DNA of 64,000 nt. It comes from DASSJT01 sp963715025 (GTDB lineage: Bacteria > Actinomycetota > Actinomycetes > Actinomycetales > Dermatophilaceae). Shown piece by piece: positions 27,100 to 35,285 of this stretch (positions are counted from its first letter, which is position 1; each line of letters opens with the position of its first letter). The stretch covers positions 124,001 through 188,000 of the forward strand of contig CAVQQQ010000001.1 in the NCBI GenBank assembly GCA_963715025.1, in the 5' to 3' direction. The notes beneath the pieces are model-generated. The model had not been told where the DNA came from. It made no database searches and saw nothing but the letters and a program-made list of their open reading frames with translations. A program made the translations under genes and the position numbers.

Positions 27100-28546
27100 T
27101 CAGCTCTCGATGTTGGCCATGACGTGCTTGATGCGGGTGTAGTCCTCGAAGCCGTACATCGACAGGTCCTTGCCGTAGCCGGACTTCTTGAAGCCGCCGT
27201 GGGGCATCTCGGCGACGATCGGGATATGGGTGTTGATCCACACGCACCCGAAATCAAGGCGCTTCGACATGCGCATGGCGCGGCCGAAGTCCGAGGTCCA
27301 GACGCTGGAGGCGAGCCCGTACTCGACACCGTTGGCCCACCGGACCGCCTCGTCCTCGTCCGTGAACTGCTGGACCGTGATGACCGGCCCGAAGATCTCG
27401 TTCTGGATGGCCTCGTCATCCTGGCGCAGGCCCGACACCACAGTGGGCTCGAGGAAGAACCCGCCGCCCATGTCGAGGCGCGCGCCGCCCGCGGCCACGG
27501 CCGCGTGCTCGGGCAGGCGCTCCAGGAAGCCGGCTGACCCGCTCGAGCTGGCTGGCGTTGTTGAGCGGCCCGAAGAGGGCATCCTCGTCGTCGGGCAGGC
27601 CCACCTTGGCGCTGACCCTGGCGTACTCGCCCAGCGCGGCGACGAAGTCGTCGTGGATGCGCGGCGCGGCGAGGACGCGCGTGGCCGCGGTGCAGTCCTG
27701 GCCGGCGTTGAAGTAGCCCGCGACCGCGATGCCCTCGACGGCAGCCTCGATGTCGGCGTCGTCGAAGACCACCACCGGTGCCTTGCCGCCCAGCTCCAGG
27801 TGGACCCGCTTGAGGTCCCTGGAGGCGCTCTCGGCGACCTGCATCCCTGCGCGCACCGAGCCGGTGATCGCCACGAGCGCGGGCGTCTTGTGCTCGACGA
27901 CCGCGCGTCCCGTGCCCCGGTCGCCGGTGACGACATTGAACGTGCCGGCCGGGAGGAACTCGCCGGCGATCTCGGCCATCAGCAGGGTGGTCTCCGGCGT
28001 GGTGTCGGACGGCTTGAGCACGACGGTGTTGCCCGCTGCGAGAGCGGGTGCGATCTTCCAGACCGCCATCATCATCGGGTAGTTCCACGGGGTGACCTGG
28101 CCGACGACCCCGATCGGCTCGCGCCGGATCCATGAGGTGTGACCCCTCATGTACTCGGCGGCAGCGCGGCCCTCGAGGACCCGGGCGGCGCCGGCGAAGA
28201 AGCGGATCTGGTCCACCATGGGCGGGATCTCTTCGCTGGCGGTCAGCGCGTGGGGCTTGCCGGTGTTCTCGGCCTCGAGGCGAACGAGCTCGTCGGCGCG
28301 CTTCTCGACGGCGTCGGCAAAGCCCAGCAGGGCCTTCTGCCGCTCGCTGGGAGTCGTCTGGCCCCACTCCCCTTCGAAGGCCCGGGCCGCGGCGGCATAT
28401 GCGGCGTCGACGTCGGCCTGGGAGCTGATCGGGGCGGTGGCCACCACGGAACCCGTGGCCGGGTTGACGATGTCCGAGGTCGCGTCGCTGCGGGCGTCGA
28501 CATACTCGCCGTTGATGAAGTTGCGCAGGGCACGGGGGCTGGTCAC
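27100..28546 (-). pseudogene. Gamma-aminobutyraldehyde dehydrogenase, broken by a one-base insertion
   Basis: Codons 1-338 encode an aldehyde dehydrogenase with Glu251 (LELGGK) and Cys285 (GQDCTAATR), in the style of aminobutyraldehyde dehydrogenases that convert 4-aminobutanal to GABA. At about 27531-27533 the sequence GTCAGCCGGCTTCC carries one extra C compared with the expected GTCAGCGGCTTCC. The rest, FLERLPEHAAV through MANIES, continues in the next frame to 27100. Both catalytic residues precede the break, but the C-terminal dimerisation part would be lost. GTG start with GGAG at good distance. Divergent from the AsnC regulator. Confidence 0.85.
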
Positions 28547-28667
28547 GTGGCGTCTCCAGTGGGTTCAGGCCGACGAGGTCGACCGGGTCGAGCAGTGCTG
28601 CACCAGGCAAGGCGTGCCCGACCTGGCTTCGGAATCCGTATGCGACGCACTGTAGCCCTGTGAGCAT

Positions 28668-28706
28668 CGATTTCAACAGATCCGGAGGTGTTTTCGGCCG
28701 AAATCG
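28668..28706 (+). promoter_or_regulatory. Palindromes in the aldehyde dehydrogenase/AsnC divergent spacer
   Basis: The 239-bp divergent spacer is AT-richer than its surroundings and contains a perfect 12-base palindrome TTTCGGCCGAAA (28692-28703) plus arms CGATTTC (28668-28674) and GAAATCG (28700-28706). AsnC/Lrp regulators usually bind symmetric AT-flanked sites beside their own gene, so this is the best operator candidate for control of both divergent polyamine transcripts. Confidence 0.5.
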
Positions 28707-28785
28707 TCATACAAACACTGCCAATCCTTCGGATTTCGTCGATCCGGGACTTGCGCGCTGTCGACTTACGCGCCACGATGGCCCC

Positions 28786-29262
28786 GTGTCCAGGACCGGC
28801 AGTGCGGGAAGCGAGGTGCGCCTCGACGACGTCTCCAAGGCGATCATCGAGCACCTCCAGAACGACGGTCGCCAGTCCTACGCCACGATCGCCAAGGCGG
28901 TGGGCCTCTCCGAGGCAGCGGTGCGCCAACGGGTGCAGCGCCTCATCGACGGCGAAGTCATGCAGATCGTCGCGGTGACCGATCCACTCCAGGTGGGTTT
29001 CCGCCGCCAGGCCATGATCGGCATCCGCGCCGACGGCGACCTCACGGCTGTGGCCGAGTCCCTGACCGCAATGCCTGAGGTGTCCTACGTGGTCACCACG
29101 GCCGGCAGCTTCGACCTCCTCGCCGAGGTCGTCTGCGAGGACGACGAGCAGCTCCTGGAAATGCTGACCCGCCGGATCCGCCCCCTGCCTGGGGTGCAGA
29201 CCACCGAGACGTTCGTCTACCTGAAACTCAACAAGCAGCACTACAACTGGGGAACCCGATGA
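28786..29262 (+). CDS. Lrp/AsnC family regulator of the polyamine cluster
   Basis: A 158-residue regulator: N-terminal helix-turn-helix (SYATIAKAVGLSEAAVRQRV) and a C-terminal RAM ligand-binding domain (about 75-150, with GSFDLLAEVVCEDDEQLLEM). The GTG at 28786 gives the usual family length; the frame extends further upstream without support. Its stop overlaps the aminotransferase start (ATGA), so it probably senses an amine or amino acid of that pathway and controls both directions. Confidence 0.88.
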   Translation: MSRTGSAGSEVRLDDVSKAIIEHLQNDGRQSYATIAKAVGLSEAAVRQRVQRLIDGEVMQIVAVTDPLQVGFRRQAMIGIRADGDLTAVAESLTAMPEVSYVVTTAGSFDLLAEVVCEDDEQLLEMLTRRIRPLPGVQTTETFVYLKLNKQHYNWGTR

Positions 29263-30695
29263 CCATACCCACCGGCGGCTACGAGCCCTCGTCCGACCAG
29301 CGCACGCCGTCCGGCACGCTCTACTCCGAGGCGGCGCGCGACCACCTGTGGATGCACTTCACGCGACACTCGGTCTTCGAGGACCGCAGCGAGGGAGGGC
29401 TCGCCCACAGCGTCCCGATCATCACCCGCGGCGAGGGCCACCGGATCTGGGACGATCGAGGCAACGAGTACATCGACGGGCTCTCCGGGCTCTTCGTGGT
29501 CCAAGTGGGCCATGGCCGCGTCGAGCTTGCCGAGACGGCGGCGAAGCAGGCGAAGGAACTCGCCTTCTTCCCCCTGTGGTCCTACGCCCACCCCAAGGCC
29601 ATCGAGCTGGCCGAGCGGCTTGCCGCCGGCGCTCCCGGCGACCTCAACCGGGTGTTCTTCACCACCGGAGGCGGCGAGGCCGTCGAGACCGCCTGGAAGC
29701 TGGCCAAGCAGTACTTCAAACTGGTCGGAAAGCCGACCAAGCACAAGGTGATCAGCCGCAACGTGGCCTACCACGGCACGCCGCAGGGGGCGCTGTCCAT
29801 CACCGGCATCCCCGCAGCCAAGGAGATGTTCGAGCCGCTCGTGCCGGGGGCGTTCAAGGTGCCCAACACCAACCACTACCGCGCTCCGGAGCACCTTCGC
29901 GCCGACGACAAGGCCTTCGGGCAATGGGCTGCGGACCGGATCGCCGAGGCGATCGAGTTCGAGGGGCCCGACACGGTGGCCGCCGTCTTCCTCGAGCCGG
30001 TCCAGAACTCCGGTGGCTGCTTCCCGCCGCCCCCTGGCTACTTCGAGCGGGTCCGCGAGATCTGCGACGAGTACGACGTGCTCCTGGTCTCCGACGAGGT
30101 CATCTGCTCCTTCGGCCGGATCGGCTCGATGTTCGCGTGCGACGACTTCAACTACGTGCCTGACATCATCACCTGCGCCAAGGGCATGACCTCGGGCTAC
30201 TCCCCCATCGGCGCGATGATCGCGAGCGACCGGCTGTTCGAGCCGTTCAAGAAGGGCACGACCTACTTCCCGCACGGCTACACCTTCGGCGGACACCCGG
30301 TCTCGGCAGCCGTCGCGATGGCCAACCTCGACATCTTCGAGCGCGAGGGGCTCAACGACCACGTCAAGCAGAACGCCCCGGCCTTCCGGGCCACCCTCGA
30401 GAAGCTGCTCGACCTGCCCATCGTGGGCGACGTGCGCGGCGCCGGCTACTTCTACGGCATCGAGCTGGTGAAGGACAAGGAGACCCGCGAGACGTTCAAC
30501 GACGACGAGTCCGAGCGCTTGCTGCGTGGATACCTCTCCAAGGCACTGTTCGACGCCGGTCTGTACTGCCGTGCCGACGACCGCGGCGACCCCGTCGTCC
30601 AGCTCGCGCCGCCGCTCATCATCGGCCAGGCGGAGTTCGACGACATCGAGTCGCGCCTGCGCTCGGTCCTGAAGGACGCCGAGCAGCACCTCTGA
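29259..30695 (+). CDS. Class III aminotransferase, putrescine/diamine-pyruvate type
   Basis: A 478-residue PLP enzyme of the omega-aminotransferase class. The PLP lysine is Lys308 (TCAKGMTSGYSP), with Asp279 (LVSDEV) pairing the cofactor and the phosphate loop TGGGEAVETAWK. The N-terminal WMHFTRHSVFED and FGRIGSMFAC segments match SpuC-like putrescine aminotransferases, which make 4-aminobutanal. Translation is coupled to the AsnC gene. It would supply the aldehyde for the broken dehydrogenase across the divergent promoter. Confidence 0.9.
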   Translation: MTIPTGGYEPSSDQRTPSGTLYSEAARDHLWMHFTRHSVFEDRSEGGLAHSVPIITRGEGHRIWDDRGNEYIDGLSGLFVVQVGHGRVELAETAAKQAKELAFFPLWSYAHPKAIELAERLAAGAPGDLNRVFFTTGGGEAVETAWKLAKQYFKLVGKPTKHKVISRNVAYHGTPQGALSITGIPAAKEMFEPLVPGAFKVPNTNHYRAPEHLRADDKAFGQWAADRIAEAIEFEGPDTVAAVFLEPVQNSGGCFPPPPGYFERVREICDEYDVLLVSDEVICSFGRIGSMFACDDFNYVPDIITCAKGMTSGYSPIGAMIASDRLFEPFKKGTTYFPHGYTFGGHPVSAAVAMANLDIFEREGLNDHVKQNAPAFRATLEKLLDLPIVGDVRGAGYFYGIELVKDKETRETFNDDESERLLRGYLSKALFDAGLYCRADDRGDPVVQLAPPLIIGQAEFDDIESRLRSVLKDAEQHL

Positions 30696-30702
30696 CCAGC
30701 AC

Positions 30703-32070
30703 GTGACCCAACCGCTGTGGTGGGATGCCCCGGATGCCGGCTCGCCGGCATCCGGGGCATCTCCACACGTCCCCCTGCCCCGCACGGTCGACGTCTGCAT
30801 CGTCGGCGGGGGGTTCACCGGGCTCTGGACGGCCTATTACCTGCTGCGCGACCGCCCAGATCTCGACGTCCTGGTGCTCGAGGCAGAGCACGTTGGATTC
30901 GGGGCGAGCGGACGCAACGGCGGCTGGCTGTCGGCGCTGTGGCCGGTCGGGCCTGAGGCCATGACGGCCCGCCACGGCCGTGAGGCCGCCCTCGCGATGC
31001 TGGCCGCCCTGCGGGACACCGTCGACGAGGTGGGACGTGTGGCCGCGCAGGAGGGCATCGACTGCGGGTTTGCCAAGGGCGGCACCATCGCGCTGGCGCG
31101 GACCGAGGCGCAGGCGCTGCGCGCCCAGGCGTATGCCGCCCACGGCGCGTCATGGGGCGATGGCACCGTATGGCTGGGCGCGGCAGAGGCCAAGGACCGC
31201 CTGGCGGCCCGTCAGGTGTTCGGTGCCACGTTCAACCCGCACTGCGCGCGCATCCAGCCCCGGATGCTCGTCGACGGGCTGGCCGCCGCCGTCCGGCAGC
31301 GCGGGGCAACCATCGCCGAGGGCTGCCGCGTCGCGAGCGCATCCCCCGGTCGCGTGGTCATGGAGAGCGGGGCAACCGTCCTGGCCAGGCACATCGTCCG
31401 GGCCACCGAGGCATGGACCGCACGGCTGCCCGGGCTGCGCCGCCGCATCGCCCCCGTCTACTCGCTGATGGTCGCGACCGAGCCCCTCCCGGCCCGAGCC
31501 TGGGACGAGATCGGCCTCCGCGAGCGCGAGGTGTTCAGCGACCACCGCCACGTGGTCGTTTACGGCCAGCGCACGGTCGACGACCGGATCGCCTTTGGTG
31601 GCCGGGGAGCCCCGTACCATCCGGGCTCTGCCATCCACCCCGGCTTCGACCGGAACGAGCACGTCTTCGCCGCCCTGCGCGAGGCGCTCGTGGACCTGCT
31701 GCCGCAGTTGGACGGGGTGCGCTTCACCCACGCGTGGGGCGGTCCGCTCGGCATCGCCCGCGACTGGAACCCGGCGGTTGGCTACGACGCCGCGGCCGGG
31801 GTCGGCTGGGCCGGCGGCTATGTCGGCGACGGCGTGGCCGCGACCAACCTCGCCGGGCGCACCCTGTCCCACCTGGTCGCCGGCCGCGACACCGCGCTGA
31901 CACGGCTTCCCTGGGTCGGCCACCGCTCCCCGGCGTGGGAGCCCGAGCCCCTGCGCTGGCTGGGCGTCAACGCCGGGCTGCAGCTGGCCGGCCTGGCCGA
32001 CCGGGAAGAGTCCTTGACCAGGCGACCGGCACGGCTCGGGTGGGCGCTTTCCGCCCTCACTGGCCACTAG
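30703..32070 (+). CDS. FAD-dependent amine/glutamyl-polyamine oxidase-like protein (DAO family)
   Basis: A 455-residue flavoprotein with the Rossmann motif CIVGGGFTGLWTAYYLL and the segment VGFGASGRNGGWLSALWP typical of PuuB/DadA-like oxidases; the C terminus GYVGDGVAATNLAGRTLSHL closes the FAD site. The N-terminal TQPLWWDAPD is usual for this subgroup, supporting the GTG at 30703. It probably oxidises an amine in the same pathway as the aminotransferase seven bases upstream. A perfect hairpin lies within its first 20 codons. Confidence 0.87.
   Translation: MTQPLWWDAPDAGSPASGASPHVPLPRTVDVCIVGGGFTGLWTAYYLLRDRPDLDVLVLEAEHVGFGASGRNGGWLSALWPVGPEAMTARHGREAALAMLAALRDTVDEVGRVAAQEGIDCGFAKGGTIALARTEAQALRAQAYAAHGASWGDGTVWLGAAEAKDRLAARQVFGATFNPHCARIQPRMLVDGLAAAVRQRGATIAEGCRVASASPGRVVMESGATVLARHIVRATEAWTARLPGLRRRIAPVYSLMVATEPLPARAWDEIGLREREVFSDHRHVVVYGQRTVDDRIAFGGRGAPYHPGSAIHPGFDRNEHVFAALREALVDLLPQLDGVRFTHAWGGPLGIARDWNPAVGYDAAAGVGWAGGYVGDGVAATNLAGRTLSHLVAGRDTALTRLPWVGHRSPAWEPEPLRWLGVNAGLQLAGLADREESLTRRPARLGWALSALTGH
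30725..30760 (+). repeat. Perfect 16-bp hairpin at the 5' end of the FAD oxidase gene
   Basis: Arms ATGCCCCGGATGCCGG (30725-30740) and CCGGCATCCGGGGCAT (30745-30760) flank a CTCG loop. The structure starts 22 bases into the coding frame and encodes DAPDAGSPASGA. In mRNA it would be very stable and could limit translation of this gene or end transcription after the aminotransferase. Confidence 0.8.
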
Positions 32071-32109
32071 GGCGAGACCCGCACTGGCCGGCAGGGCCAG
32101 GCCCGCACG

Positions 32110-33144
32110 TCACTCGGGCCACGGCCGGAGCACGTTCGTGAGGTGACGGACCGGCGCCTCGCCCCACTCGGCCCACTCCTCTTCTGTGGCCTGGGACAGA
32201 CATGACCACCACGTGAAGGCTCGGTTCACCGGCTGCGTGAGCACCGCGGCTGCCAGCAGGGCCTCGAGGTCTGCCAGCGAGACGAGGTCCGACCACGACT
32301 CGTGGTAGGCGCTCATCAGCGCCGCCCAGGGGATGCCGGGGTCCGTGTGCGTCAGCGCCCAGGGCAGCGGCAGCGATTCCAGGGGGTGGGCGAGCTGGGC
32401 GTCGCCGAAGTCGAAGATGTGCAGCTCGCCGTCGACCGCGAAGACGTTGCCGGGGTGCAGGTCTCCGTGCTGGAGGGAGGGGCCCAGGGGCGACTCGGCC
32501 AGGACCCGTGCCGCCGCCTCGATCTGGGGCGAAACAGCCCTGACCGCCACGGCCTGCTCCTCGGGCAGGCGAGCGGGATGCGCCGCTGGCAGCCCGGCCA
32601 GGGTGGCGGTCATGCACTCCAGACGCTCGGTCACGGTGCCCGGCGAGCAGTCCGGGAGGCCGAGCGCCAGCAGCTCGCCAGCGCTGGACATCAGGGCGCG
32701 CTGCGCCTCGGCGGTCTGTTGCAGAACCGCTTCCCAGTCGGCCCGCCTGGGGTCGTGGGAGCCGCCGAGCGTAGTGCCCCGGTCGCGGGTGAGCATCCAG
32801 GCCCTCGCCCCGTCGATGGCCAGCGGCTCGTCGACATGGTGGGGCAGCAGCCGCGCAAGCGCCTCCTGCAGGCGGGGCTCGAACGACTGGCCAGCGCAAT
32901 TGGCCTTGAACCAGACGCGTCCGCCCTCGACGGGAACCACCAGCTGCGTGGACCAGGGCCGCACCCGCGGCTGCCCGACCGGCCCGCACCGGACCACGCC
33001 GGCCAGCCCCAGCTCCCGGTCGATCCAGTCCTCCGCCGCGCGCCGCCACCGTGGATCGGTGACCTGCTCCGAGAACGGCCGGCCGTCGCCGCCGGCGGCG
33101 CCACCCGCCCACTCCGGGCTCGACCGCACCAGCTCAGCTCCCAT
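32110..33144 (-). CDS. Aminoglycoside phosphotransferase-family kinase
   Basis: A 344-residue APH/choline kinase-fold protein: the catalytic loop LQHGDLHPGNVFAVDGE and metal-binding IFDFGDAQLAHP are intact, and VWFKANCAGQS resembles the ATP-binding lysine strand. It phosphorylates a small hydroxyl compound; no evidence of antibiotic resistance. The ATG at 33144 is divergent, 33 bp from the LOG-type gene. Third-position GC upstream of this ATG is lower, so the longer frame to 33216 was not used. Confidence 0.85.
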   Translation of the reverse strand: MGAELVRSSPEWAGGAAGGDGRPFSEQVTDPRWRRAAEDWIDRELGLAGVVRCGPVGQPRVRPWSTQLVVPVEGGRVWFKANCAGQSFEPRLQEALARLLPHHVDEPLAIDGARAWMLTRDRGTTLGGSHDPRRADWEAVLQQTAEAQRALMSSAGELLALGLPDCSPGTVTERLECMTATLAGLPAAHPARLPEEQAVAVRAVSPQIEAAARVLAESPLGPSLQHGDLHPGNVFAVDGELHIFDFGDAQLAHPLESLPLPWALTHTDPGIPWAALMSAYHESWSDLVSLADLEALLAAAVLTQPVNRAFTWWSCLSQATEEEWAEWGEAPVRHLTNVLRPWPE

Positions 33145-33177
33145 GGCGCACAGCGTAGGCGCGCCTAGAGTGCCGCC

Positions 33178-34320
33178 ATGGCACATCGCCCGCCCCAGCG
33201 CGAGTCCCGAGGACACCTCGAGATCGAGAGCCTGCCCGCACTGGACGCCGCGCTGTCCTCGGGCCGCACCCTGCGAGGCCTGCGGATCCAGGGGCTCGAC
33301 CTCACGGCATACGAGAAGCGCCTGCTGGCCCGCAGGGACGTGGAGGGGCTCGTCGTGCTCGGCGGCGAGCTACCCGACCGGCTGGACAAGCACCTGCGGG
33401 GACACCATGCGCTGATCTTTCCCACCGATCCGCACGCGCCGATCGACCCCTACCGCTCCACGCTCTATCAGCCGCACGAGCTGTACCACGGGCTGCGGGA
33501 GCACGGCTACGGCTCGACGCCCGACGCGCGCGCCTATCACTGGTCCTTGGACGGTGCTCGACAGCGAGACGCCTTCGTCACGCTGCTGCGCGCCATCCAC
33601 GACGACTCCATCACCGATGCCCTCACCGAGTTCATCGGGAATGCCCCAGTGGTGGGGGTGATGGGCGGGCACACCGTGCCCCGCGGGTCCGATGAGTATG
33701 CCGCGGCCGCACGTCTCGGGCACCGGCTCGCCTCGGCCGGTCTGCTGGTTGCGACTGGCGGTGGACCGGGCGCCATGGAGGCTGCGAACCTCGGCGCTCT
33801 GGCACCGTCGGAGGCGGAGTTGGGGAAAGCCATGACCCGGCTGGCCGCCGTCCCGGGCTTCCGGCCGGACATCCGCGACTGGGCCGTGGCAGCCCTCGAC
33901 GTCTACGCGGACCTGATGCACCGGCCGGTGGCCGACCAGCAGGTGCGCAGCGTGGGAATCCCCACCTGGTTCTACGGTCACGAGCCGCCGAACGTCTTCT
34001 GCAACGGGATCGGCAAGTACTTCTCCAACGCCATCCGCGAGGACGGGCTCCTCTCGCGCTGCACCGCGGGCCTGGTCGTGCTCAAGGGGGCGGCCGGCAC
34101 CGTACAGGAGATCTTCCAGGCGGCGACCCGGCTCTACTACGCGAACGACCACGTGCTGCCGCGCCTGGTGCTGGTCGGGCGGCAGCACTGGACCGAGGCG
34201 CTCCCGGTCTGGCGGACGCTGCGTTCCCTCGGAGCGGGACGGGCCCTGGGGCAGGCAATCCACCTCGTCGAGACGGTCGAGGAGGCCGCCGAGCTGTGCG
34301 CGCCGGCCTCCGCGACCTAG
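33178..34320 (+). CDS. LOG-like Rossmann-fold nucleotide-binding protein
   Basis: A 380-residue protein with the LOG/lysine-decarboxylase-like core: GVMGGHTVPRG, then GGGPGAMEAANLGAL (phosphate loop) and KGAAGTVQEIFQA, which corresponds to the PGGxGTxxE catalytic motif with Gly-Ala in place of Gly-Gly. It is longer than cytokinin-activating LOG enzymes by about 150 N-terminal residues. It may be a nucleotide phosphoribohydrolase, but the altered motif makes this uncertain. Confidence 0.8.
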   Translation: MAHRPPQRESRGHLEIESLPALDAALSSGRTLRGLRIQGLDLTAYEKRLLARRDVEGLVVLGGELPDRLDKHLRGHHALIFPTDPHAPIDPYRSTLYQPHELYHGLREHGYGSTPDARAYHWSLDGARQRDAFVTLLRAIHDDSITDALTEFIGNAPVVGVMGGHTVPRGSDEYAAAARLGHRLASAGLLVATGGGPGAMEAANLGALAPSEAELGKAMTRLAAVPGFRPDIRDWAVAALDVYADLMHRPVADQQVRSVGIPTWFYGHEPPNVFCNGIGKYFSNAIREDGLLSRCTAGLVVLKGAAGTVQEIFQAATRLYYANDHVLPRLVLVGRQHWTEALPVWRTLRSLGAGRALGQAIHLVETVEEAAELCAPASAT

Positions 34321-34383
34321 GTTCGACGGTCCCCGCCCTGTGCGCTCCCTGGCGCATCGGCCCGCTGGCGGTCGCTCGCCTGA

Positions 34384-35262
34384 CTAGTCGAACACGATGG
34401 TGCGGCGTCCTCGCAGAATGACCCGGCCCTCGACGTGCCATCGGACTGCCCGGGACAGCGCCATGGCCTCGACGTCCTGGCCGACGGCGGCCAGCTCCGC
34501 GGGGCTGAGCCGGTGGTCGACGCGCCGGAAGTCCTGCTCGATGATCGGCCCCTCGTCGAGGTCGGCCGTGACGTAGTGGGCCGTTGCTCCGATGACCTTG
34601 ACACCGCGATCGTGCGCCTGGGTGTACGGCTTGGCGCCCTTGAAGCTCGGCAGCAGCGAGTGGTGGATGTTGATGATGCGACCCGGCATCTCGGCGCACA
34701 GCTGCGCGGACAGGATCTGCATGTAGCGGGCCAGGACGATCGTGTCGACGCCATAGTCGGCGACCAGCGCGCGCAGCCGCACCTCGGCCTCGGACTTGGT
34801 GTCGGCCGTCACGGGGATGTGGTGGAACGGGATCTCGTGCCAGTGGGCCAGAGCGCGGAAGTCCTCGTGGTTGGAGACGATCGCCGGGATCTCGATGGGC
34901 AGTGAGCCGGTCTCGGTGCGGTAGAGCAGGTCGTTGAGGCAGTGCCCCTGCTGGCTCACCATGACCAGGACCCGGTGGGGAACCGACAGGTCTCGCACCC
35001 GCCAGTCCATCCGGAAGTCGTGGGCGACCGGCTCGAAGGCCTCCTCCACGTCCAGCGGGTCGAGGGGATCGCCCTCGCGGATCACGTGCATGCGCAGGTG
35101 GAACTCGCCCGACGATGCGTCGCCGAACTGCTGGCTGTCCGCGATCGTGAGGTCCTGCTGCAGCATGGCGCCGGTCACCGCGTGGACGATGCCGCGCCGG
35201 TCGGGGCAGGACACCGTGAGCACGAACTCGCGACCGGATTCGCGGAGTCGCCGGCGCCTCAC
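34384..35262 (-). CDS. purU: Formyltetrahydrofolate deformylase
   Basis: A 292-residue PurU, which releases formate from 10-formyltetrahydrofolate. The N-terminal ACT domain begins VLTVSCPDRRGIVHAVTG; the formyltransferase-like domain has the catalytic Asn-His-Asp set in INIHHSLLPSFKG, GATAHYVTADLDEGPII. The GTG at 35262 gives the usual length; the longer frame upstream has no ribosome-binding support. It is followed upstream by the copper monooxygenase gene on the same strand, 23 bp away. Confidence 0.93.
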   Translation of the reverse strand: MRRRRLRESGREFVLTVSCPDRRGIVHAVTGAMLQQDLTIADSQQFGDASSGEFHLRMHVIREGDPLDPLDVEEAFEPVAHDFRMDWRVRDLSVPHRVLVMVSQQGHCLNDLLYRTETGSLPIEIPAIVSNHEDFRALAHWHEIPFHHIPVTADTKSEAEVRLRALVADYGVDTIVLARYMQILSAQLCAEMPGRIINIHHSLLPSFKGAKPYTQAHDRGVKVIGATAHYVTADLDEGPIIEQDFRRVDHRLSPAELAAVGQDVEAMALSRAVRWHVEGRVILRGRRTIVFD

Positions 35263-35285
35263 CGTGCATGGCCCACCTGTGCCGC

